47,977 bases of DNA, taken from the NCBI GenBank assembly GCA_010279815.1, contig QEOQ01000207.1, positions 1,796,560 through 1,844,536 of the forward strand. The letters run 5' to 3'. Under the pieces are notes generated by a model that was given only the letters and a program-made list of their open reading frames with translations, had not been told where the DNA came from and made no database searches. Source of the DNA: Brachionus plicatilis. Its lineage: Eukaryota; Rotifera; Eurotatoria; Ploima; Brachionidae. Positions 21,853-32,330 of the stretch are shown here, piece after piece; position 1 is the first letter of the stretch, and each line of letters begins with the position of its first letter. Made by a program: the position numbers and the translations under genes.

Positions 21853-22183
21853 GGCATTGTGAAATTTGGTACAAAAAACAAAAACAAAATATTAAAAGTG
21901 CCAAAGCTTAAGTTCTGAAAGACCAATGCATGTTCTGTAAATTGTAGCAACTGATATATCCTTTGTACCACCAATATACTGAATCTGAAAAACTCTGCAA
22001 AAATTCAATAAATTTTAAATTTGGGATATTATATCATATTAAAAATCCAATTCAACTTTAAATGGTGGTACAAAGAATGTATCAGTTGCTTTAATTTACA
22101 GAACATGTTTCGATCGGTCGAGATTAAAGTTCTGTCGTTTTTTATATTTTGTTTTTGTTTTTTTTGCCAAAATTCACAATGCC
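21853..22183. mobile_element. Fold-back MITE, copy 1 (two 121-bp arms)
   Basis: The left arm (21853-21973) and right arm (22063-22183) are inverted copies of each other, with ends GGCATTGTGAA and TTCACAATGCC. Shared internal blocks include ACAAAAACAAAATAT, ATGTTCTGTAAATT and TTTGTACCACCA. An 89-bp spacer separates the arms. There is no coding capacity. A second copy lies at 39409-39657. The target duplication is not clear. Confidence 0.88.
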
Positions 22184-22255
22184 TATTATAGTGAGGAATT
22201 TAAAATAAAAAATAACCTTTTTTTTAATTATTTATTTTTAATTATTTATTTTTAA

Positions 22256-22952
22256 TTATTTAGATGATTTTAAAATTTTTCTTTTTAATGAGATTGAATG
22301 TCTTTCTTGTGCTTAAAGTAAAGATTTAAAAAAAAATTTTAAAAATTTAAAAATCCCATATTAATACCATTTTCTCTCCTCAATCCAAATCGATTGAACA
22401 TTTTATTTTTAAATGCCAAAGCTTTTTCTGAAGCAATCAATGGCTTTTTATTGGTACTCTCCAAATTCACAACAGTAATACCATGTTGTCTGGTAAAAAA
22501 TGATTCATTCTGAATAAATAAAATAAAGTTAATTTTACTTGTATGTTTTCAATGGTATGAAATCAGAAATGGCATATTCTTCTAGCGAATCGAATATTTT
22601 TTTGGATTTGGCTGTTAGGTCAATTTTTAATTTTCTGTTTTTTTCTTTATCATTTATCGTTTCTGGTTGATCATCAAGTTCTTCAAGCAACTCATCCGGT
22701 AGTTTCATTACTTCAAATTTTTTTTTCTACGAATAAAAATTAGCATTTTAAATAAAAAAGTTGTGAATTTTTAACTTTTTGTTCGATAAACTTCTCTTGA
22801 CGCTCGATTCTTTTACGCTTTTGCGATTCTCTAATCGAATTTATTTGGTCTTTGATCTTAACATTTTGTTCCAAATTTTCCATTTTACCTGATTCAAATG
22901 AAACACTTTCAGGCGCCGAATCATCATCGCTTTCATGTTCTATATTGCTCAT
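22256..22952 (-). CDS. NOL7: NOL7 / UTP16-like nucleolar protein
   Basis: Four exons on the minus strand (22776-22952, 22539-22726, 22368-22489, 22256-22311) give 180 residues. NOL7 is a small nucleolar protein of the SSU processome that promotes early pre-rRNA processing. The N-terminus is acidic, followed by APESVSFESGK and a basic helix RKRIERQEKFIEQKKK, which matches the APEELTF..RREELFIEQKKRK stretch of human NOL7. The C-terminal part has SEKALAFKNKMFNRFGLRR and LKRKI, similar to the NUC129 region. Exon 3 must begin after the ACCAG acceptor (exon start 22489), not the earlier TTCAG, to keep the frame. Introns are 49-56 bp. A TTTTTCAG site ends 10 nt before the ATG. The last exon is the least certain part. 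Confidence 0.75.
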
Positions 22953-22962
22953 TTTCAAAATT

Positions 22963-24534
22963 CTGAAAAAAATTTAATCAACCGATATTCAAACAACTAT
23001 TTTTTTAAGGTAAATTTAAATCTAAATATCGTTTTAAAATAGTACAAATGAGTTTTATTTATTAAATTTTACTTTAAAATTTTATTTACTTATGCTAAGA
23101 ATAATTTTTAAAAATGCATTTGTAAATATGTTCAAAATTAATTTAACAAAATTGAGTTCATTGAAAGCTGGATTTTTAAAAAGCTTGTCCAATTTAACTT
23201 TCAATTTTTTAAAAAATCAAAAATAACTTTTACAAATCTCAAAATTAACGCTAACGTGGCTGAAAGGGAGAATTAATATTCATTCCAAACAGCCAGGGGA
23301 TTTTGTCCCAAATTATTTTAAAATAAATATAAATAAAATTTAACTTTTAAATAATATCTTAATTTAAAGGTCTTTAATAAAGATTTTTTTTTAAATATTA
23401 ACAAAAAAACCTTTCTCCATTTATTTTATTCTGGAATCTTTCAATAAAGTATGAAAAAAACATCGAATTTGTTTTTTTTTTAAATACAGCCAGTGAGAAC
23501 AATTTAAAGTTTGATAAAAAAAATGAAGAAGTAATACTTAACTATTAAGTCTTTTAAAATTCATATGCCTACTTTATTACGGATATTTCGAAAAGTTTTC
23601 TTAAACATTTAAAGATCTTGGGTCCTGATTAGCAATCTCTTTATCGAACCGTCTTCATTCATTTTCAAGGTATTTCAGTTCTTGATTGGTAATAAACCAC
23701 ATAATTTTTCATGATTATTTTCTTGGAACCAATGTGAATCAACCTTATCTTGTTTGATGAACCTTTTGACAATAAAAGCATTTAAATAAAGGTAAATTAT
23801 TAAGCCATCATACCTATAATTAAATGTAAGAAAAATTATTTTAATAAAAAAATTAAACAGGGTCCAGGGGAGACCTGGTTTAGAGTTTCGGGTATATTGT
23901 AGATTAGAGAACTATTTTTTAAAATTAAACTTTTAATTTTTGGATTCTATTTCTTTAACTAATTATTTTCTGAGAAATGCTATTATTTAAGTGGTGTAAT
24001 AAATTTTAGTAAAGGATAAAAAATCACATAAATAAAAAGCAACTAAAAAATTAAATTAAGATCTATAATTAAATATTAAAAATAATTTGATAATATAAAA
24101 TGAATGAAATATAATTATAAAATAAAAATATATTATTTAAATAATAATATTTATTTTTTTAATATAAATGCATAGTAATTTGTAAAAGAATATAAGCAAG
24201 AATTGATGAATGCTGAAATATCAAATAAGAATTTAAAATATTTAATTTTTAAAATCCTTTTTCAAATTATTTAAAATTTAAAAATTAGCTTTTCAAAATT
24301 TTTGAATTTTGCTTTTAAGTTTCATTTAGTATGTGATTGAATCTAAAATTTTGCCTGCTAAAGCTATATTTTTAAGATGGTAGATTGAATTTTATTTAAA
24401 AAATAGACATTTAAATTACATTTTAACAAATAGTAGAAAAATTTTTTAAACAACTAGAAAATACTGAAAAAAATTGACCACAATTATATTTCTTGATAAA
24501 AAAAAAATATGTTTAAATATTTAAATTATACAAT
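22963..24534. other. Spacer between NOL7 and the Eph receptor gene
   Basis: No gene was seen. Two small potential RNA hairpins stand out from the AT-rich background: GGCTG..CAGCC at 23258-23294, and CCAGG-GGAGA-CCTGG at 23864-23878. Confidence 0.55.
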
Positions 24535-27500
24535 TTACACTAAAAAACCATTTTGAAAATTTAATTCAAATTGAATTCGTTTAACAGAATCTAAAATAAT
24601 CATTTGATGATCAGGATCGAATATTTCCATTTTAATTAGGTCCTCTAATTCTAGATTTAAAACCTGAGAAAGATTAAGCAAACGTCTATTTACAAATAAA
24701 TTGACATATACGATTATATTGAGCGAATTGAGCCACTCATGCACACTAGTTAAATGCGTAAAGTTCGGTCGGTTTGTGTCAATATTCGAATTTGCTCTAA
24801 ACAATTTAAGAAAATTATATTATCTATTCAAAAATCATAAATAAAAAATTAATTACTTTGAATTTTTAGCAGGTACAAAAAGCGATTCTTTTCTAGATTT
24901 AATCAATAGATCTAGATCGTTGACTATTTTCTTGAACTTAGGCCTTTTTAATCTATCTGCTTCCCAGCAATCAAGCATCATGTTGTACAACACTTGAGGA
25001 CAGCCCTTTAGAAATAAAATTTTAAAAAAATTTAGTTGACTTTGAAAAATTTTAAATTACCGTAGGTATAAACAATCTAAATCCTTTATCAACCGCTTTG
25101 ATTACATCAGTATTTGACCAATTCCAGTAAGGTCTCTCTCCATAGCTCATTACTTCCCACATCACAACTCCAAACGACCAAACATCAGATGAACAAGTGA
25201 ATTTAGTGTGCGTTATTGCCTCGGGAGCAGTCCATCTTACCGGAATTTTGCCACCTTTAGTCCAATAAACTCCTTCAGTATTTGTTCCCTCAATTTCACG
25301 ACTAAGTCCGAAATCAGCCACTTTGCACTTCAAGTCTTTGTCGACTAGAATATTGCGAGCTGCCAAATCTCTGTGAACAAAGTTCATTCCCGATAAATAC
25401 TTCATACCATTGGCTATGTCCTTGAGCATTTTGACCAGATCATAAATGTTCAATCTCCACGAATTTAGCTGAAAAAAATTCTATTATTTTTTTGTTCATT
25501 AAATAAAATCAAATATTTATTTTACTCTTAAAAAAGTGTCCAAAGAACCATTGTCCATGTATTCGGTAATAATCATAAACGGATGTGACTGAGTGACAAC
25601 TCCCTCAAGACAAATTATATTCTCGTGGTGAAATTGAGCCATTATACTCGCTTCAGTCAAAAATTCACATCTATTCTTTTCACTTGAGCCCACTTTCAAA
25701 GTCTTTATAGCAACAGTGATCCAATGTTGAGCGGACTTAAGTTTTCCTTTACAAACATCGCCGAATTCACCACCGCCAATTACAGACTCAATTTTTATGT
25801 CAAGCGGTGATATTTCCTGCGCAAACTCTTGTACCGCTAAAGTAGGATCTTCGTATGTATGAGGATCTACATAGTAAAGCTTGCTTTCTCGCTCAATTAT
25901 TTGACTGGTGGTGCAAATTGTTGATGGCGAAGATGAAGTCGATGATGAACATGAAGTGTTGGTGTTCGAGCATGAATTGCATTTGTTGGCACATTTTTTG
26001 TTAATAAACTTATTAAATTGTCCGTCCTCATTTTTGGAAAATTTTATTTTGCGCAAAAATAACACCAACATGACCACAAAAAAGACTAGTACAGAGCTTA
26101 GAATTATAGGAAGAATAACGTGCAATTTATTTGATCTGTCCGAAGAAACTGACTCATCTTTGATGATCATACTTTCTGTCAAGCGCACAAAAGCATGGTT
26201 GGTAATGAGCTCAGTGACCATTTTTTGCTTTTCACCCAGCGAGCACACTTCGCTCAATACAAAATCAATGGTATAAATTTCAATGTGATTTTTTATAAAA
26301 TTCTTATAGTTCGATGTGTCTACGTCGAATTGAAGTCGAATTTTTTCGATTTCTTTCGCATGACAAAAACTCAGCTGAGTTGACCAATTTTGTTTGGCAT
26401 TGTTTTTCACCAAGTCAATGGGCACTTGAATGTAGCTTGACTTGGTGTTCGATTGCTGCAAGTTGTAATTTAGATTCAACTCAGATGGAATTAATTGAAA
26501 ATCGTTGTTTAAAACCAAGGCAAAAATGGACGATTTTATCAATTTATTTTGACTAATTGTTTCCACTAGATCACTTTTAGGAAATAGTTTAGCTATTTCG
26601 CCTCCTAAGTCCATGCTCATGTTAAAACAAAATTTATTCATGTCACCCAGTGATGAATGACAATCTATTTTTGAGCCCTCATGTTTATCTTGTTTTAAAT
26701 TTAAAAATAAAACTTCTTCAGAAATTTCTCTATCTCTCAATTTAAGTCTAATGATCAATTTTAATCTTGATATTCGATTCAAATTTCGGTTCAAAATCAT
26801 AATGCTATTGTGCGATGAGCTTAGAACAAAACAGTTTAATTCACATTTGTTCATGGCGTATCCACTGCTGAATGAATCGCACTGAAAACACTTTATGTCA
26901 CTTGTTAGCAAGGAATTCTGTAGATTTTTTTCCTGTCTATTTAAAGTAATATTTATTTTATCATCGCTAATAAAATTAAAATTGACATTGTTTGCTCTTA
27001 GAGTTGGTATTGACTGGCACATGTTGGAATCATGAGAGTTATGAAACTTGTAAAAACCCTTTAGGCAATCACAATCGGCCATGCCGGGACCACTTGACCA
27101 GCTATTTTGCGGACAAGGCTCGCATTTTTGATCATTGCTGACCGCTGATTTGAAGTACCCAATGGGACACTCAATGCATTTTTCATTAATGAACTCAAAG
27201 CCCGGATTGCATTGGCACTTTGTGACCAAATTCGAATCTGTTATTAACCATTCGCCTTTGGCTGTGCAAATGGCCTTGGGCTTTTGAGTAAATACCGAGT
27301 TATCAGGACATTGTCCGTCGACTTGGACCAAATCGGTCAAATCTTTGCCAGTTGGCGTTTCCGGAAAAAGGATGCCGTGCTTTTTTAAAGCTGAACAAGT
27401 TACATAGCTCACTTGGACACTGAGAAGAGAAATACACGCTCCTGTATCCCTGATAGCAAATCTGACAAAATTTGGCTTATTACCTGACAAAGCTATTTCT

Positions 27501-29086
27501 CTAAGCTCGACATTTATTGATGATTCACCTTGTCGGTTTGAGTTGCTTTTTTGTTTTTGACGGTCTACTATACTATTGTAATATCTGAGCCCAGTGTCCG
27601 AGACAAATGTATCTCTGAAGCGTAATTGTTTGATTTTGTTTAAAAAGAAAAGATTTGACCGATTTTGGGTGTCTATGCCAATATATTCTGGTTTTAGACT
27701 CAAATAATTGTCTACGTTGGTTTGACTCTCTTCAAAATAGAGCTCGAATTTTTCCCGACAATTTTTGACTTGTTTTACCGGTAAATTTTCACATTCTCGG
27801 ATTGTAAAGGTTAAATTTAGTGTAATGCGATTTGCGGTCTTGGTGTCAATAAGTGGTGTAAATAGCCAGTTTTGAATATTTTGAACATTTAAATCGCATA
27901 CAAAATGAATTCGCCAGACATCGTCACCACCCGATGAAGAATAGCTCGACTCTTTCCACTTTAATTAAAAATAATAATAAATTTTTTTGCTAAATTAAAT
28001 CAAAATTTAAAAAAATTTTACTCCGTGCAAGTCGGATCTAGAATTTAGTTTCTCTTGAATCCAGTCGGAATTCGACTCCAATTTACTTGGTGTTTCCTTG
28101 AATGAAATTTTCGACCAATTTAAATCGTCTCTTTGATTTATTGAGTCGAATAATGTGACTAAATGAAAATTTAATTAGATTTTTTATATAAAAATTTTTC
28201 AATTTTTTTTTTAAATTTAAAATTTCTTCATTTAAAAAAACAATATTTTCCCTTAAAGACTTAATGTCATATTTTTATTTCACATTTAATCTAAAGATAA
28301 GATATTTAAATAGAGACTGTTTAAAATCTTAATATTGCCTGGAAAAAATACTACTATAATTTTGCTTCATTGAAATGTCAAAATAATTTTTTAAATTTAA
28401 TTAAAAATTTTTTTTTGAAAATTTTGTTTGTTTTTAATGAATAGTATTTATTAAAAACAAAAATTCTCTTAAAATATTAATTCCTCTATCTATTTTATTT
28501 AGAAGCTATAATATTAAAATTCTTAAAGTAGCTCACTAGCTAAATTTTAGTTTTATCATTTAAATTTATCTGACTAAAAAAGGATAAAATCTATTTGTTA
28601 AATAAATTTGATTTTAGTATAATCATAATCCTTTTTTCTGTCTTTTGTTTATTTAATAAAATATTATAGAAATTATAAAATAAAGTTATTCATAGACATT
28701 AATCTATACTCATAGTATCTTTCATATACGTTGCCATTCAAATTAAAATTTTTATTGTAATAAACTATTTAACTTTTGGTAAATTTCATCTTTTTTTGTA
28801 ATCTTCAGTTCAATTTAAACCGATTATAACCTGACCAAAGGAAAATTTTTTAAATATTTATTTGACTGTTTTTTTGATACATTTTTTTGTTATTAATTTA
28901 AGTTGATGTTAAATTAAAATAAATTTAAAAAAGTTTTAAATGCTAACTAAAATATTTTAGAGTTTTTTTTTCATACTTGAACCTAAACATTATTTCCCTG
29001 TATTGATAAATTGAAATAGACTTACTTTTATCTAGGTGTACATTTGAACTAAATAAAATAAATAACAGACAATATTTGAAAATCAT
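24535..29086 (-). CDS. Eph receptor tyrosine kinase
   Basis: Six exons on the minus strand (29026-29086, 28022-28158, 25526-27958, 25061-25468, 24857-25005, 24535-24796) encode 1149 residues. Eph receptors bind membrane-tethered ephrins for cell-contact guidance. Order: signal peptide 1-17; ephrin-binding domain about 21-260 ([30 protein letters not shown]); cysteine-rich region about 280-385; a divergent segment 385-675 where two fibronectin III domains are expected; transmembrane helix about 678-701; juxtamembrane tyrosines in [11 protein letters not shown] (761-768); kinase with GGGEFG, VAIK (Lys818), HRDLAARN (Asp911), DFGLSR (Asp929) and WTAPEA, so catalytically competent; SAM about 1074-1140; C-terminus FLV, a class II PDZ-ligand pattern. 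A cysteine/serine-rich tract (about 721-748) follows the membrane. Exon 3 is 2433 bp without introns; intron 1 is 867 bp. Confidence 0.97.
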
Positions 29087-31860
29087 TTTTGAGCTGTTCT
29101 AATTTTCAAAAATTGGAAAATCAATGATTATATAACGTCAAACTTCGTTGAACCCAAATTATTATGTCATTATTCTCATATTTAAATCTAAAATTGTAAA
29201 ATATTTTATCAAAATGTTGGAATTTTATTATTGAGAAAAAAATTTGAAATTCTAATTGTTAAAAAATCTGTCAATTGTAACACGTATTTTGAATGATTGG
29301 CTGACAATTTGTGGAAACATTCGTCACCTTAATTTTTCATCAAATTCATTTCTGTCTCTTGATAGCACTCGAATTCACAAATTTAACTTTTATAAATTGA
29401 AATTCGATATTTTTGATTCCAGCTGTTCATACCTATAAATCAAGATTTTTGTTGAAAAATTAATGAGCTTGAAATTAAAAAAAAATTGCCAAACACAAAC
29501 AATGATATGTCGCCAGCGCTATTTATTCTAGTCCAAAGCCGATTGAAGATTCGAAATCTAATTATATTTGAAATTGATAAAAATCATAGATTACTCAGGT
29601 TCAATTTCTAATCATACCTTGATGCATTCAACCAAGAAATCTAAATCAAACAACGCTTAAAAAAATATCCTAAACTTAAACGCATTAGTCAAAAATGCTG
29701 ACAATTTAATTGAGGTTTTTGTTTTTCTTGACCATTTTAATCGATTTAATTGCCATTTTAATTGATCCAAATGTAAAGCTACATACAAACACATGCACAC
29801 ACTTTTTCTTAAATTTTTAAAATCCACTGAAAATAATATACTCGAGGAAAATATCGAGGATCAGGAAATAGTAATAACCTAGAGCATAAGATGACTTTTT
29901 TCGATAAAAAATAAATGATTTTTAAATATCAATTCTATTAAGGATCTAATTAGAAATCTAAACACTTTAAATTGTATTCATTTCAGGCCAAAAGGTCCTA
30001 TTAATTTAATTTGTTTTCCCTGCAAACTATTCCTTGATAGAAAGCCTCGAGAGCTGAATGCCAGCTTAGTATTTCACGATACATTAAGCTGAAATCATGC
30101 GAATATTGTTGGCATTTATTCCACCTTTTTAAATGTCACTTTTGACAATTTATATAATTTTCTATGAAAATTCTTCGATGCCAAATTGTCAAAGCATTAA
30201 ATTAAAAAGTTTATTTAACAAAAAATATTTCTAAAAGCTGTGCATGCTAGGCTTAGATTAAGTCCAATATAATTTTATCTAAGATTTGATCTGAGTTTAT
30301 ATGTGCGCACTAGGCATATCCAATTTGATATTTTCAAATGTGACAAATTCAAAATCTATAAAATTTCACGCAAAGTTATGAAAACAATTATTAGAAAATT
30401 TGTTATGTAATGACAACAATCTCATGAGCGGATGAAAGAAAATGAGTCTAATAAGATTTGAAAAGGTGTTCGGTGGCAATTTCTCTCAAGATTTTGTACG
30501 CCATGTGAAATGTAAAACATAAATTGCTCTTAAAAGTAAACAAAATATTAAAACAAAGTGAGCATTCGATTAAAATAAAATGATTTAAAATTTAAGTCTA
30601 TTTAAGCATTTTGATTCTTTGTTTTTTTAATTCAAGCTTGATTAAACATGACCAAAACAATAAACAAAAATAAAGAATAAGCCAAAAATAAAAGTAAATA
30701 TTCGATCTCTATTATTTCTGTCACATATTGTAAATTTTTCTCTTTCATTCAAAATGTCTTTCTGTGTACAAGAGGACACATTGTGCAATTTCCTCCAAGT
30801 AGAAACGTGCTCTGCCACAAGACTATTTACTTGACGTGATATTTGTTTAACTTTTCCAAGCTTCCGTATATCGTATTACTTGACTGACCAAGTAAAAAAA
30901 GATATTGAATGATCAAAAATTTGTGAAAATTTTTTTTTATCTGTGCCATACAATTAATTCTAAATCCCATGGGTCTGCTTCTTTATATAAGCTTTGATTG
31001 TGAACAGAAAAATATGCTGCAGCTACTCTTGAATTATCTTTTAAAAAAACATGTTCAAAAGATAAAACAACGCTAAAACAAATGTTTAAGATAAAATCGT
31101 TAGAAAAATAATAATTAAACGGACGATAGCCCAGTGGATTAATTATTTGTTTTTTTAACTTCATTGTTTCTAGGAACCCGAAGTAATTTTAATTGAGAAA
31201 ATTCCTTAAATTTTATCATATTTAATTAAAGAGCTTATTTGTTCAATATATCCGAGGTACTTGTTTTAAAGTGTTGAGCTTTTGGAGGGTTTTTTTCTAA
31301 GGGCTAAAGAAATTTAAATAAAAAATTCTAATTATTATCTGTTGGAAAAAAAATGAGAAATTTTTTCGATATTATTATTGTTTTGTAATGGTTTAATTTG
31401 GTGTTTTAGGTATTGAATTTCTAGTCATTATATTCCGAGTCATTCGCTTTAAATTAAGCGTTTAACAAATAATTGAGCATAACCTTAAATAAAAATATTT
31501 TTATTTCGTAACGAACTATATCCGCTGTTTACCTAATTTTACTATTCATATGCATATGTTAATCTTTGCTACCCATCGGATCACACCTGACTAGTCAAAC
31601 AATTTTCATGCTATTCAAATAAATTGTTTGCTCAGCAAACTTTTAAGCTCAATTTCACCTATCATAGACATCCGCAAAATATATTTTGCACCTTCGCCGA
31701 AAAATACTGTAATATTTTTTTAAAGTATTTAAAATTTATTAAAAATAAGAATTAATGATTGAAATTTTTACAATTGATCTATGACAAAAGAATTAAAATT
31801 AAATTTCTTTTTTAATACTATTTAAAAAAAAATATTCTAAATTTTGATTTCAACAGACTA

Positions 31861-31965
31861 GCAGAGGAAATCGAAGAAGGTTTCGAATAAAGATTTATCA
31901 AATACCCTACTTCCTTGTGTAATTGCTACCTTGCTATTTTTTCTTCCTTTACTGAACTAACTTTT
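31861..31965 (+). mobile_element. LINE fragment, same family as 950-2195
   Basis: From about 31865 the plus strand reads EEIEEGFE, a stop, then RFIKYPTSLCNCYL in one frame. This matches the EEYIEGFQSRYIEYPTPLCNCYL-type end of the fragments near 1.5 and 1.95 kb. It is a short, dead piece. Confidence 0.7.
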
Positions 31966-32254
31966 TAACAACTAAACTAAACCAAACTATTAAGGAAAAT
32001 TAAGATTCATTTTAAACTTTCCCGGAGCGATTCAAAACCTTTTTTATTAACAATGCATCTTGCATTATCTTAGACGGGGATAAAAGTGTTCATCTACAAA
32101 AAATGCAAACAGGATCGGGTTGATAGAGTGTCACTTCTTTCATTTAGTGTTTCGATTTGGACAGGTTTGTCATACTTTACAGAAATAGCCGTCAAGAACA
32201 GACCAACATGGAGTTGACATGTTGACGCATTATGATCTACTGAGAATAAAGTTT

Positions 32255-32330
32255 GAATTTTTATTTATTTATTTATTTATTTGTTTTCTGTACCGAGCTA
32301 ATGCTCCTTCTGCTAAAAATATGAAATTTG
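32255..32330 (-). mobile_element. LINE 3' terminus with AAAT tail
   Basis: On the minus strand the sequence reads GAAGGAGCATTAGCTCGGTACAG followed by about five AAAT units. The core TAGCTCGGYACAGA is shared with the LINE end at about 2160. GAGC-ATTA-GCTC can form a small stem-loop just before the tail, as seen at the 3' ends of some non-LTR elements. The upstream body is not recognisable. Confidence 0.65.

Noticed and set aside
22490..22511. Earlier acceptor (TTCAG) for NOL7 exon 3
   Set aside because: In the phase set by exon 2 it leads quickly to a stop; the ACCAG acceptor restores the conserved frame.
25908..26556. Plus-strand open frames opposite the Eph exon
   Set aside because: Antisense shadows of a well-supported coding exon.
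30061..30125. Possible microRNA-like hairpin (CAGCTTA..TAAGCTG)
   Set aside because: Pairing stops after about 11 bp and the outer arms do not align as a precursor stem.
30937..31164. 75-codon open frame on the minus strand
   Set aside because: No family resemblance, no splice partners, no upstream acceptor-like site; lies in the repeat-bearing gene-poor block.
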